Origin: Pseudomonas sp. S31
GTDB taxonomy: Bacteria > Pseudomonadota > Gammaproteobacteria > Pseudomonadales > Pseudomonadaceae
DNA length: 33,288 nt
Direction of reading: 5' to 3'
NCBI RefSeq assembly: GCF_016648105.1
Contig: NZ_JACVVE010000052.1
Location: 1-33,288, forward strand
Made by a program: the position numbers and the translations under genes
In this document: piece after piece, positions 8,880-15,605 of the stretch
Numbering within the stretch: position 1 is the first letter of the stretch
Layout: each line of letters opens with the position of its first letter
Notes under the pieces: model-generated
Seen by the model: the letters and a program-made list of their open reading frames with translations, nothing else
What the model was told of the DNA's origin: nothing
Database searches by the model: none

Positions 8880-9016
8880 GCGGCGAGCTCCAAGCTTCAA
8901 GCGGCAAGCGAAGGCAGACCGTGCCGGTGCCGCTTGAAGCCGAGACGCAGAAATCTTGAACGATGCCAAGCCAGATCGGCCATCACCGATCTGGCTTTTA
9001 CTTGCAGCTCGCCGCT
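8879..9016. repeat. Intergenic element bounded by an 11-bp inverted repeat
   Basis: AGCGGCGAGCT at 8879-8889 is perfectly complementary to AGCTCGCCGCT at 9006-9016. Inside, GCTTCAAGCGGC (8894-8905) is complementary to GCCGCTTGAAGC (8929-8940), and a terminator hairpin lies at 8968-8997. The AGCTTCAAGCGGCAAG motif resembles common intergenic repeats of Pseudomonas. The first base of the left arm is the last base of the ahcY stop codon. Confidence 0.55.
8968..8999 (+). terminator. Rho-independent terminator after ahcY
   Basis: AAGCCAGATCGG (8968-8979) pairs perfectly with CCGATCTGGCTT (8986-8997) around a six-base loop and is followed by further Ts. The 12-bp stem and T-tract make this the clearest intrinsic terminator in the window. 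It should end or limit ahcY transcripts before metF. Confidence 0.85.
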
Positions 9017-9043
9017 AGAAGCCTGCTGCTAGAGGAACGCCTG

Positions 9044-9889
9044 ATGTCCCAGGAACGCCGCTACAGTTTCGAGTTCTTCCCGACCAAGACCGATGCCGGT
9101 CATGAAAAGCTGATGGGCGTCGCCCGCCAGCTGGCCACCTACAACCCCGACTTCTTCTCCTGCACCTATGGTGCCGGGGGCTCGACCCGCGACCGCACGC
9201 TCAACACCGTGCTGCAGCTGGAAAACGAGGTGAAAGTCCCTGCCGCCCCGCACCTGTCGTGCGTCGGCGACAGCAAGGACGACCTGCGCGCCCTGCTGGC
9301 CGAGTACAAGGCCGCCGGCATCAAGCGCATCGTCGCCCTGCGTGGCGACCTGCCTTCGGGCATGGGCATGGCCAGCGGCGAGCTGCGCTACGCCAGCGAC
9401 CTGGTCGAGTTCATTCGCCAGGAGACGGCCGATCACTTCCACCTGGAAGTGGCCGCCTACCCCGAGATGCACCCCCAGGCGCGCAACTTCGAGGCCGACC
9501 TCAGCCACTTCGCGCTCAAGGTCAAGGCCGGTGCCGACAGCGCCATCACCCAGTATTTCTTCAACGCCGACAGCTACTTCTACTTCGTCGAGCGCGCACA
9601 GAAGCTGGGCGTGGACATCCCGGTGGTGCCCGGCATCATGCCGATCACCAACTACAGCAAGCTGGCACGTTTCTCCGACGCCTGCGGCGCCGAGATCCCA
9701 CGCTGGATCCGCAAGCAACTGGAAGCCTATGGCGACGACACCGCCAGCATCCAGGCCTTCGGCGAAGAAGTGATCACCCGCATGTGCGAACAGCTGCTGC
9801 AAGGCGGCGCGCCGGGGTTGCACTTCTATACCCTGAACCAGGCCGAACCGAGCCTGGCGATCTGGAACAACCTGAAGCTGCCACGCTGA
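9044..9889 (+). CDS. metF: Methylenetetrahydrofolate reductase
   Basis: A 281-residue FAD enzyme reducing 5,10-methylene-THF to 5-methyl-THF, the methyl donor for methionine synthesis. It opens with the family signature YSFEFFPTKTD, continues with SCTYGAGGSTRDRT (folate/NADH region), HLSCVG, ALRGDLPSG and the FAD-contacting AAYPEMHPQA, then TQYFFNADSYF and PGIMPITNY. These match bacterial MetF over its whole length. AGAGGA lies 7 nt before the ATG at 9044; the frame extends further up through the repeat element but without a ribosome site. Next to ahcY it completes the methyl cycle, since homocysteine made by AhcY is remethylated using the MetF product. Confidence 0.97.
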   Translation: MSQERRYSFEFFPTKTDAGHEKLMGVARQLATYNPDFFSCTYGAGGSTRDRTLNTVLQLENEVKVPAAPHLSCVGDSKDDLRALLAEYKAAGIKRIVALRGDLPSGMGMASGELRYASDLVEFIRQETADHFHLEVAAYPEMHPQARNFEADLSHFALKVKAGADSAITQYFFNADSYFYFVERAQKLGVDIPVVPGIMPITNYSKLARFSDACGAEIPRWIRKQLEAYGDDTASIQAFGEEVITRMCEQLLQGGAPGLHFYTLNQAEPSLAIWNNLKLPR

Positions 9890-9897
9890 CCGCGTCC

Positions 9898-9932
9898 GAC
9901 CCAGGCTTCGGTCGTCGACCGAAGCCTGGGTC
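9898..9932. terminator. Perfect 16-bp hairpin after metF
   Basis: GACCCAGGCTTCGGTC (9898-9913) and GACCGAAGCCTGGGTC (9917-9932) form a perfect 16-bp stem around the loop GTC, 9 bp after the metF stop codon. There is no T-tract on the plus strand, so termination is plausible but not assured; it may instead protect the 3' end of the transcript. Confidence 0.6.
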
Positions 9933-10008
9933 ATCCTCCCTGGCTGCCGTTCCCAGCAAACTTCCTGTCGCCGTTGAGCAGCAGGAAAGCAGCACAGCGC
10001 AATAGCTC

Positions 10009-10017
10009 TGTTATACT
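10009..10017 (+). promoter_or_regulatory. Extended -10 promoter for the RNA helicase gene
   Basis: TGTTATACT forms an extended -10 box (TGn followed by TATACT at 10012-10017); no good -35 hexamer is found at the usual distance. Transcription near 10024 would leave a leader of about 200 nt before the helicase start codon. The leader contains a small hairpin GACGCA/TGCGTC near 10083-10097 and no convincing gene. Confidence 0.5.
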
Positions 10018-10223
10018 CGGGCCTTCCCGCCCGGCTCACGCCCGGACGCTCGGCCTCGCAACAGGCATCCCGAATCAGCAGCGACGCACCTTGCGTCTGC
10101 TCTGCGCTTCCCGGATGCGCCGTGAAAGCCCAGCTGGACCGGACGCGATCGCATCCCACCGATGCCCGTCGCGCCAGGCAGAACATCCCTACGGGCCCAG
10201 CCCACACGAGAACAGGATTGCCC

Positions 10224-12113
10224 ATGTCCTTTGCTTCCCTCGGTCTCTCCGAGGCTCTTGTCCGCGCTATCGAGGCTGCGGGCTACACCCAGCCGACTCC
10301 GGTGCAACAGCGGGCCGTGCCCGCCGTGTTGCAAGGCCGCGACCTGATGGTCGCCGCACAGACAGGTACTGGTAAAACCGGTGGTTTCGCCCTGCCGATC
10401 CTCGAACGCCTGTTCCCCGACGGCCACCCGGACAAGTCCCAGCGTCACGGCCCGCGCCAGCCGCGCGTGCTGGTCCTGACCCCGACCCGCGAACTGGCAG
10501 CCCAGGTGCACGACAGCTTCAAGGTGTATGCCCGTGACCTGCCGCTGGTCAGCGCCTGCATCTTCGGCGGCGTCGGCATGAACCCGCAGATCCAGGCCAT
10601 CGCCAAGGGTGTCGACGTCCTGGTCGCCTGCCCCGGCCGCCTGCTCGACCTGGCCGGCCAAGGCAAGGTCGACCTGGCCCACGTGGAAATCCTGGTGCTG
10701 GACGAAGCCGACCGCATGCTCGACATGGGCTTCATCCACGACGTCAAGAAGGTCCTCGCCCGCCTGCCGGCCAAGCGCCAGAACCTGCTGTTCTCGGCGA
10801 CCTTCTCCAAGGACATCACCGACCTCGCCGACAAGCTCCTGCACAACCCGGAGCGCATCGAGGTCACGCCGCCGAACACCACCGTCGAGCGTATCGAGCA
10901 ACGTGTCTACCGCCTGCCGGCAAGCCACAAACGCGCCCTGCTGGCACACCTGATCACCCTCGGCGCCTGGGAACAGGTGCTGGTGTTCACCCGTACCAAG
11001 CACGGCGCCAACCGCCTGGCCGAGTACCTGGAGAAGCACGGCCTGACCGCCGCCGCGATCCACGGCAACAAGAGCCAGAACGCGCGCACCAAGGCCCTGG
11101 CCGACTTCAAGGCCAACAGCGTTCGCGTGCTGGTGGCTACCGACATCGCCGCACGCGGCCTGGATATCGACCAACTGCCCCACGTGGTCAACTTCGAGCT
11201 GCCCAACGTCGAGGAAGACTACGTTCACCGTATCGGCCGTACTGGCCGGGCCGGGCGTTCGGGCGAAGCGATCTCGCTGGTGGCCCCGGATGAAGAAAAG
11301 CTGCTCAAGAGCATCGAACGCGTCACCAAGCAGAAGATCCCCGATGGCGACCTGATGGGCTTCGACCCGAGCCAGGTCGAGGTCGAGAAGCCCGAAGTAC
11401 GCGAACGCCCGCAGAACAACGGCCGCGGCGGGCGCAATCAGTCCCGTGGCGACGGCGCCAAAGACGGCAGCGGTGGCCGCAAGGACAAGGGCAAGGACAA
11501 AGGCAAGACCAAGCAGCAAGCCGCCGACAAGCCTGCCGAGAAGGAAAAGTCCGGCGACAAGCAGGCGCAGCAGCGCAAGCCCCGCGACAAGAAGCCTCGC
11601 CAACAGCAAGCAGCCCAAGGCGGCGCCCCCAAGGTGCCGGTCGACCGTGATCCGGAAGAGTTCCTGGATGACGATATCGACAACTTCGGTAACCGCGCCG
11701 ACTACGTCAGCCCCTATCAGAACACCAAGAACCAGGGCCGCAATCGCCGTCCGGGTGGTCAGGGCCAGGGTCAATCGCAGGGTAGCGGCCAACGTGCCAA
11801 CGGCGGTGGCGGCCAGGGCCAGGGTCGTACCGGCGGTGGCCAGTCGCGCAACGGTGGTGGTGACAAACGCCCACGCAACAACACCGGCGGCGGTGGCCGT
11901 CGCGATGGTGGTGGCGGTGGCCGCAACCGGCCGGCCGGCCGCGACGATGCAGCCCGCCAGGAACCGGCGGTACGCAGCAGCCGCGAACAGAACCAGCCGG
12001 TGATCATCCGCAAGGAATCCAAGCTCGACCGTTACCCGACGCCCGAGCAACTGGACGACCTGCCGAGCCGCCCACGTGGCGAGCGCCCAGCGCTGCTGAC
12101 CCGCAAGGGTTGA
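10224..12113 (+). CDS. rhlE: DEAD-box ATP-dependent RNA helicase, RhlE2-like
   Basis: A 629-residue helicase that unwinds short RNA duplexes using ATP. The Q motif is near residues 3-30, Walker A AQTGTGKT at 45-52, DEAD at 160-163, SAT at 191-193 and HRIGRTGRAGRSG at 335-347. After about residue 385 comes a long extension: a Lys-rich part (KDKGKDKGKTKQQ), an acidic patch (DPEEFLDDDIDNFGNRADYV), a Gly/Arg/Asn/Gln-rich disordered part and a conserved end (DRYPTPEQLDDLPSRPRG). The position near metF and ahcY and the extension match P. aeruginosa PA0428 (RhlE2), reported to act in RNA decay with RNase E. The ATG at 10224 has AGGA upstream and starts directly in the Q motif. Confidence 0.93.
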   Translation: MSFASLGLSEALVRAIEAAGYTQPTPVQQRAVPAVLQGRDLMVAAQTGTGKTGGFALPILERLFPDGHPDKSQRHGPRQPRVLVLTPTRELAAQVHDSFKVYARDLPLVSACIFGGVGMNPQIQAIAKGVDVLVACPGRLLDLAGQGKVDLAHVEILVLDEADRMLDMGFIHDVKKVLARLPAKRQNLLFSATFSKDITDLADKLLHNPERIEVTPPNTTVERIEQRVYRLPASHKRALLAHLITLGAWEQVLVFTRTKHGANRLAEYLEKHGLTAAAIHGNKSQNARTKALADFKANSVRVLVATDIAARGLDIDQLPHVVNFELPNVEEDYVHRIGRTGRAGRSGEAISLVAPDEEKLLKSIERVTKQKIPDGDLMGFDPSQVEVEKPEVRERPQNNGRGGRNQSRGDGAKDGSGGRKDKGKDKGKTKQQAADKPAEKEKSGDKQAQQRKPRDKKPRQQQAAQGGAPKVPVDRDPEEFLDDDIDNFGNRADYVSPYQNTKNQGRNRRPGGQGQGQSQGSGQRANGGGGQGQGRTGGGQSRNGGGDKRPRNNTGGGGRRDGGGGGRNRPAGRDDAARQEPAVRSSREQNQPVIIRKESKLDRYPTPEQLDDLPSRPRGERPALLTRKG

Positions 12114-12121
12114 GCCTGATT

Positions 12122-12238
12122 GGGGCCGCCCTGCGGCCCTTCGCGGGCAAGCCCGCTCCCACCAGCAGGGTGTTGATTCCAAGGAATGCACAACCCTGTG
12201 GGAGCGGGCTTGCCCGCGAAGGGCTGCAAGGCAGCCCC
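12122..12238. repeat. Inverted REP pair, GCGGGCTTGCCCGC subtype
   Basis: The arms 12137-12162 and 12198-12223 are perfect 26-bp inverted repeats, each itself palindromic (GCGGGCAAGCCCGC). They are flanked by GGGGCCGC...GCGGCC on the left and GGGCTGC...GCAGCCCC on the right. The pair lies in the gap between the convergent rhlE and yceI genes, as expected of Pseudomonas REP doublets. Confidence 0.85.
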
Positions 12239-12257
12239 AAACGCGCCGGAACAAACG

Positions 12258-12284
12258 AAAACGCCGCCCAATGGGCGGCGTTTT
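12258..12284. terminator. Bidirectional terminator between rhlE and yceI
   Basis: AAAACGCCGCCC (12258-12269) pairs with GGGCGGCGTTTT (12273-12284) around a three-base loop. With A's before and T's after the GC stem, it can act as an intrinsic terminator for rhlE on the plus strand and for yceI on the minus strand. Confidence 0.85.
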
Positions 12285-12302
12285 CTATTGCACAGGCAAC
12301 GC

Positions 12303-12881
12303 TTACTTCTGCTTCACACCTTCGACACTGATATCCAGGTCCAGGGTCTGCGACGCCGGGCCTGGGCCCTTGATGCCGAAATCGTTCAGGTTCAGCGTGG
12401 TGGTGGCGTTGAAACCAGCGCGCTCGCCGCCCCATGGGTCCTTGCCCTCACCGTTGAAGGTGGCCTTGAAGGTGACCGGCTTGGTCACGCCATGCAGGGT
12501 CAGGTCGCCAGTCACGTCAGCGGTCTTCTCACCGGTCGACTTGACCGCGGTGGAGACGAACTTGGCGTCCGGGTATTTCTTCACGTCGAGGAAGTCGGCG
12601 CTGGCGATGTGCTTGTCACGCTCGGCATGGTTCGACCACAGGCTGGCGGTCTTCAGGTCGACGCTGATCTTGCTGGCTTCAGGCTTGGCGCTGTCCCAGC
12701 TGAAGTTGCCGTCGAAGTCCTTGAAGGTGCCGTGGATGAAGCTGTAGCCCAGGTGGCTGATCTTCCAATCGACGAACGCGTGCTGGCCTTCCTTGTCGAT
12801 CTTGTACTCGGCGGCCATGGCCTGGCCAGCGGAGAACAGGGCGGTACCGAGCGCCAGAGCGGCAAAAGTCTTTTTCAACAT
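12303..12881 (-). CDS. YceI family periplasmic lipid-binding protein
   Basis: A 192-residue secreted protein with a signal peptide ending AGQAMAA, then EYKIDKEGQHAFVDWKISHLGYSFIHG, the first strands of the YceI lipocalin-like barrel that binds polyisoprenoid lipid in studied members. The ending VEGVKQK is also typical. The start at 12881 is chosen because AAGGAAGGAAG precedes it and because it gives a proper signal peptide; the frame runs 21 bases further up. It follows the cytochrome b561 gene by about 33 bp, the same pair as E. coli yceJ-yceI. The P. aeruginosa relative at the matching locus is PA0423 (PasP). Its physiological ligand here is unknown. Confidence 0.92.
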   Translation of the reverse strand: MLKKTFAALALGTALFSAGQAMAAEYKIDKEGQHAFVDWKISHLGYSFIHGTFKDFDGNFSWDSAKPEASKISVDLKTASLWSNHAERDKHIASADFLDVKKYPDAKFVSTAVKSTGEKTADVTGDLTLHGVTKPVTFKATFNGEGKDPWGGERAGFNATTTLNLNDFGIKGPGPASQTLDLDISVEGVKQK

Positions 12882-12914
12882 CCTTACTTCCTTCCTTTGC
12901 AATTGAGTTGAGAG

Positions 12915-13466
12915 TCAAGCTTTGCGGCCCAGCATGCGAGTCAGGGTCGCGTCACGGTCGATGAAATGGTGCTTGAGGGCGGCCAAGGCATGGAGCACGG
13001 CGAAGATCACCAGGCCCCAGGCCAGGTACAGATGAATCTCACCCGCCAGGTCAGCCTGATCGGGCAGGTCGCTGACCAACGCCGGGACATCGAACAGCCC
13101 GAATACCGGGATGCCGACGCCATCGGCGGTGGAAATCAGGTAACCGGCGATCATCGTCGCGAACAGCCCCAGGTACAGCGCCAAATGCCCCAGCTTGGCC
13201 GCCACGCGGGTGAATGCCCCGTGGTTGGCCGGTGCCGGTGGTGGCGGGCTGACGAAGCGCCAGAGCACTCGCAGCAACATCACTGCCAGCAGGACCAGCC
13301 CGATGCTTTTGTGCAGGTCCGGGCCAGCCTTGCGCCAAGGGCTGTAGTAGTCGAGCCCGACCATCCACAGGCCCAGACCGAACAGGCCGAAGACCGCCAG
13401 TGCCACACCCCAGTGCAGGACGATACTGACCACGCCGTAGCGAGAAGGTGAATTGCGCAGTTGCAT
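12915..13466 (-). CDS. Cytochrome b561 family protein (YceJ-like)
   Basis: A 183-residue inner-membrane protein with four transmembrane helices and histidines placed for two b hemes: VLHWGVAL (helix 1), DLHKSIGLVLL (helix 2), and HLYLAWGLVIFAVLHALAALKHHF (helix 4). This is the bacterial b561 family, which moves electrons between quinol and periplasmic acceptors. The gene starts at 13466 and is followed closely by yceI, so the two form an operon; how the YceI protein uses the electron carrier is not known. Upstream lie two inverted repeats (13524-13541 and 13541-13561) that may be control sites. Confidence 0.92.
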   Translation of the reverse strand: MQLRNSPSRYGVVSIVLHWGVALAVFGLFGLGLWMVGLDYYSPWRKAGPDLHKSIGLVLLAVMLLRVLWRFVSPPPPAPANHGAFTRVAAKLGHLALYLGLFATMIAGYLISTADGVGIPVFGLFDVPALVSDLPDQADLAGEIHLYLAWGLVIFAVLHALAALKHHFIDRDATLTRMLGRKA

Positions 13467-13523
13467 GTTGACCTGTTTCCCCGTGAAAGCTGTGCACAGA
13501 CTAACGCGAAACGTATCGAATAA

Positions 13524-13561
13524 AAGCAGAAAAAACTGCTTCGGATTATCAAGAAATCCGA
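13524..13561 (-). promoter_or_regulatory. Inverted repeats upstream of the cytochrome b561-yceI operon
   Basis: AAGCAG and CTGCTT (13524-13529, 13536-13541) flank six A's, and TCGGATT and AATCCGA (13541-13547, 13555-13561) flank seven bases. They lie 58-95 bp upstream of the b561 start codon in the AT-rich part of this gap, where a promoter is expected. No known operator is matched; this is a candidate only. Confidence 0.3.
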
Positions 13562-13639
13562 TAGGTAGTGTGCAAGGCTCCTATTAAGGAAACATTAACG
13601 ATAGCGCTCTGGACAATTGTTGCCAGCAGGGATTCCAAT

Positions 13640-13771
13640 CCCTGTAGGAGCGGCCTTGCCGGGGCACCGGACCGGCCGGATGGGCTGCGCAGCAGCCCAA
13701 GGGTATCGATAGCACTGCAGAATCTGGGGCTGCTGCGCAGCCCTTCGCGGCACGAGGCCGCTCCTACAGGG
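13640..13771. repeat. Inverted REP pair, GGCCGC subtype, running into the amine oxidase stop codon
   Basis: CCCTGTAGGAGCGGCC (13640-13655) is perfectly complementary to GGCCGCTCCTACAGGG (13756-13771). Between them lie two further palindromes, GGGCTGC-GCA-GCAGCCC (13682-13698) and GGGCTGC-TGC-GCAGCCC (near 13737-13743). The right arm includes the stop codon and last codons of the amine oxidase gene. With the b561 promoter region (13467-13600) this fills the 297-bp gap, in which no further gene is seen. Confidence 0.8.
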
Positions 13772-15368
13772 CGCCGAACAGGCGCGAGAAGAAGCCGGGC
13801 TGTTCCTGCTTGCCGCCCTCGTGCTTGGCCTCTTCATGCTTTTCCGGCTCGGCCTTGACTGGGGCCTTGTCGGCCTTGTCGTCCTGCTCCGAACCACCAC
13901 CGAACAGGTTGGAGAAGAACCCACCTTTGCCCTTGCTGGTGTTGGCTGCAGGCGCAGCGGCCACCGGTGCGACCTTCTCCGGCTCGAACGACTTGCCCGC
14001 CAGCAGGTCTTGCACCTGGCCCGCGGCCCGCTGGCCACTGCGCAGGGCGCCTTCGAGGGTGCCTGGATACAAGGCGTCGGTGTGTTCGCCGGCAAAGGCG
14101 ACACGCTGCACCGGGCGCTCCCACAGGCGCCAGTACTTGCTGATCTGCCCCGGTCCGTAGGCCAGGTAGGCACCACCGGTGCCGGCGTCGGTGCTGTAGC
14201 GCTTGATCTCGTAGCCAGTGTAGGAGCCACGGGCCTGTGGGTAGAAGGCATGCAGGCGGATCAGCACCTGGTCGACCATCTGCTTGTCACCGAAGGCCTG
14301 CAACAGACGCGCGTTGTCGCCGGAGAGGTTGATCACCACGTTGGCGCCACCCTTGAGCGCCGGCTCGATCCACAGCATGCCCAGGCCGGTGTTACTGAAG
14401 ATCTCGCCAGACATCCGCGCCCGGCTTTCCCACACCGGCTTCTTGAACTTGAGCATCAACTGGTCGCGCCAGCCGTAGTTGGTACCCTTGAGCGCCGCCA
14501 GGTGCTGGCCGTCCAGGCCCGGCGTCATCTGGATCTTGGCCAGGGCACGCAGCGGCACCGCCATCACCACGTAGTCGGCCTGATAGCCGACACTGCCGGC
14601 TTTGACCGTGACGCCATCCTTGTCCTGGACGATGGCGGTGACCGGCGAGCTGGTCTTGATGGTCTTGAGTTGCTTGACGAACGCCTGGGCCAGTACCGGG
14701 CTGCCGCCCGGCAGGCGTGCGGCGCGCAGGTCGCGATCGCTGATGCCACGGTAGACGCGGTTCTGCTGGGCGAAATACAGCAGCGACAGGCGCGAAGGCT
14801 CGTCGTAGCGGGTTCGGATCTGCTGGTTGACCAGCTGGCGAGCGGTGGCTGGCAATTGCAGCTTGTCGAGCCAGGTGGAGACGTTGATCTGGTCGAGGGC
14901 GAACAACGTGCTGTTGGCCTGGGGCTTGAGCGGGTCGTCGATGGAGCGGGCCAGGTCGTCGAGGGTCTTCTCGTAACGCTTGAGCGCCTCGGCGGTGGCG
15001 GGTTGCTTGGTGGCCAGGTCGGTGGCGCTGAAGTACTCGCCATCGATCAGGTAGCCCGGCGTACGCACGAACTCCGGCGCCGGCAGTGTTTCAAGCTTGA
15101 AACGATCCAGGTACTGGTTGAGCACCGGCTGCGCCTTGCTGTTGCCGATCCACTCGCTGGTGGCCAGGCCCGATCGGCCGCCCATGCCCGACTTGGCTTC
15201 CAGCAGAGTCACCTGCCAGCCCTTGCTCTGCAGCTCATAGGCTGCGGTCAGGCCCGCCAGGCCGCCGCCCACGACGATCGCCGAGGGTGTCTTGTCCTTG
15301 GCCAGCGCGGCACCGCTGGAAACACCGATCAATACCAACGCGCACAGGCGCACCCAAGCAGCAGCCAT
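13764..15368 (-). CDS. Exported FAD-dependent amine oxidase with unusual C-terminal tail
   Basis: A 534-residue flavoprotein of the monoamine/polyamine oxidase family. A signal peptide (ending SGAALA) precedes the FAD motif VVGGGLAGLTAAYEL (32-46) with LLEAKSGMGGRSG; the C-terminal flavin motif is FAGEHTDALYPGTLEGALRSGQRAA (425-449). It should oxidise an amine, releasing aldehyde, ammonia and peroxide, probably in the periplasm; the substrate cannot be read. From about residue 461 a low-complexity tail follows: Ala/Pro, then GGFFSNLFGGG (482-492), an acidic/Lys linker, and GFFSRLFGAL at the end. The stop codon lies inside a REP arm. ATG at 15368 is the only sensible start. Divergent from bioA. 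Confidence 0.88.
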   Translation of the reverse strand: MAAAWVRLCALVLIGVSSGAALAKDKTPSAIVVGGGLAGLTAAYELQSKGWQVTLLEAKSGMGGRSGLATSEWIGNSKAQPVLNQYLDRFKLETLPAPEFVRTPGYLIDGEYFSATDLATKQPATAEALKRYEKTLDDLARSIDDPLKPQANSTLFALDQINVSTWLDKLQLPATARQLVNQQIRTRYDEPSRLSLLYFAQQNRVYRGISDRDLRAARLPGGSPVLAQAFVKQLKTIKTSSPVTAIVQDKDGVTVKAGSVGYQADYVVMAVPLRALAKIQMTPGLDGQHLAALKGTNYGWRDQLMLKFKKPVWESRARMSGEIFSNTGLGMLWIEPALKGGANVVINLSGDNARLLQAFGDKQMVDQVLIRLHAFYPQARGSYTGYEIKRYSTDAGTGGAYLAYGPGQISKYWRLWERPVQRVAFAGEHTDALYPGTLEGALRSGQRAAGQVQDLLAGKSFEPEKVAPVAAAPAANTSKGKGGFFSNLFGGGSEQDDKADKAPVKAEPEKHEEAKHEGGKQEQPGFFSRLFGAL

Positions 15369-15537
15369 GATGGCGAACTCCGAGTTGAAGTAGCGGTAAA
15401 AGGAGGGGTTGGGGGTCTCTTCGAGAGACGATGCGTTAAGAATACGTCAGGTCCAGGCACCTCGCCAGCACAGCGACAACAAGTGCTTTTGCCTGCAGGG
15501 GTTTTCGTTCTCGAAGACACCGCGCGGACCGTGGCGG

Positions 15538-15566
15538 TTGTCCTGCAACCCGGCATTGCTTAGGCT
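15538..15566 (+). promoter_or_regulatory. Candidate bioA promoter
   Basis: TTGTCC (15538-15543) and TAGGCT (15561-15566) are separated by 17 bp, about 40 bp before the bioA start. Both hexamers match consensus only partly. It lies in the 237-bp gap between the divergent amine oxidase and bioA genes, which otherwise holds no gene. Confidence 0.35.
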
Positions 15567-15605
15567 TGTGCGGTCATTCAAGCCGCGTCGCCAGGAGAAG
15601 TGCCC

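Noticed and set aside
10115..10375. Small upstream gene in the rhlE leader (ATG at 10115)
   Set aside because: No ribosome site, no family resemblance, and it runs far into rhlE in another frame.
10011..12254. A 747-codon frame on the minus strand opposite rhlE
   Set aside because: Low-complexity Ala/Val/Leu-rich shadow of the helicase gene and of the REP pair beyond it; no ribosome site or motif.
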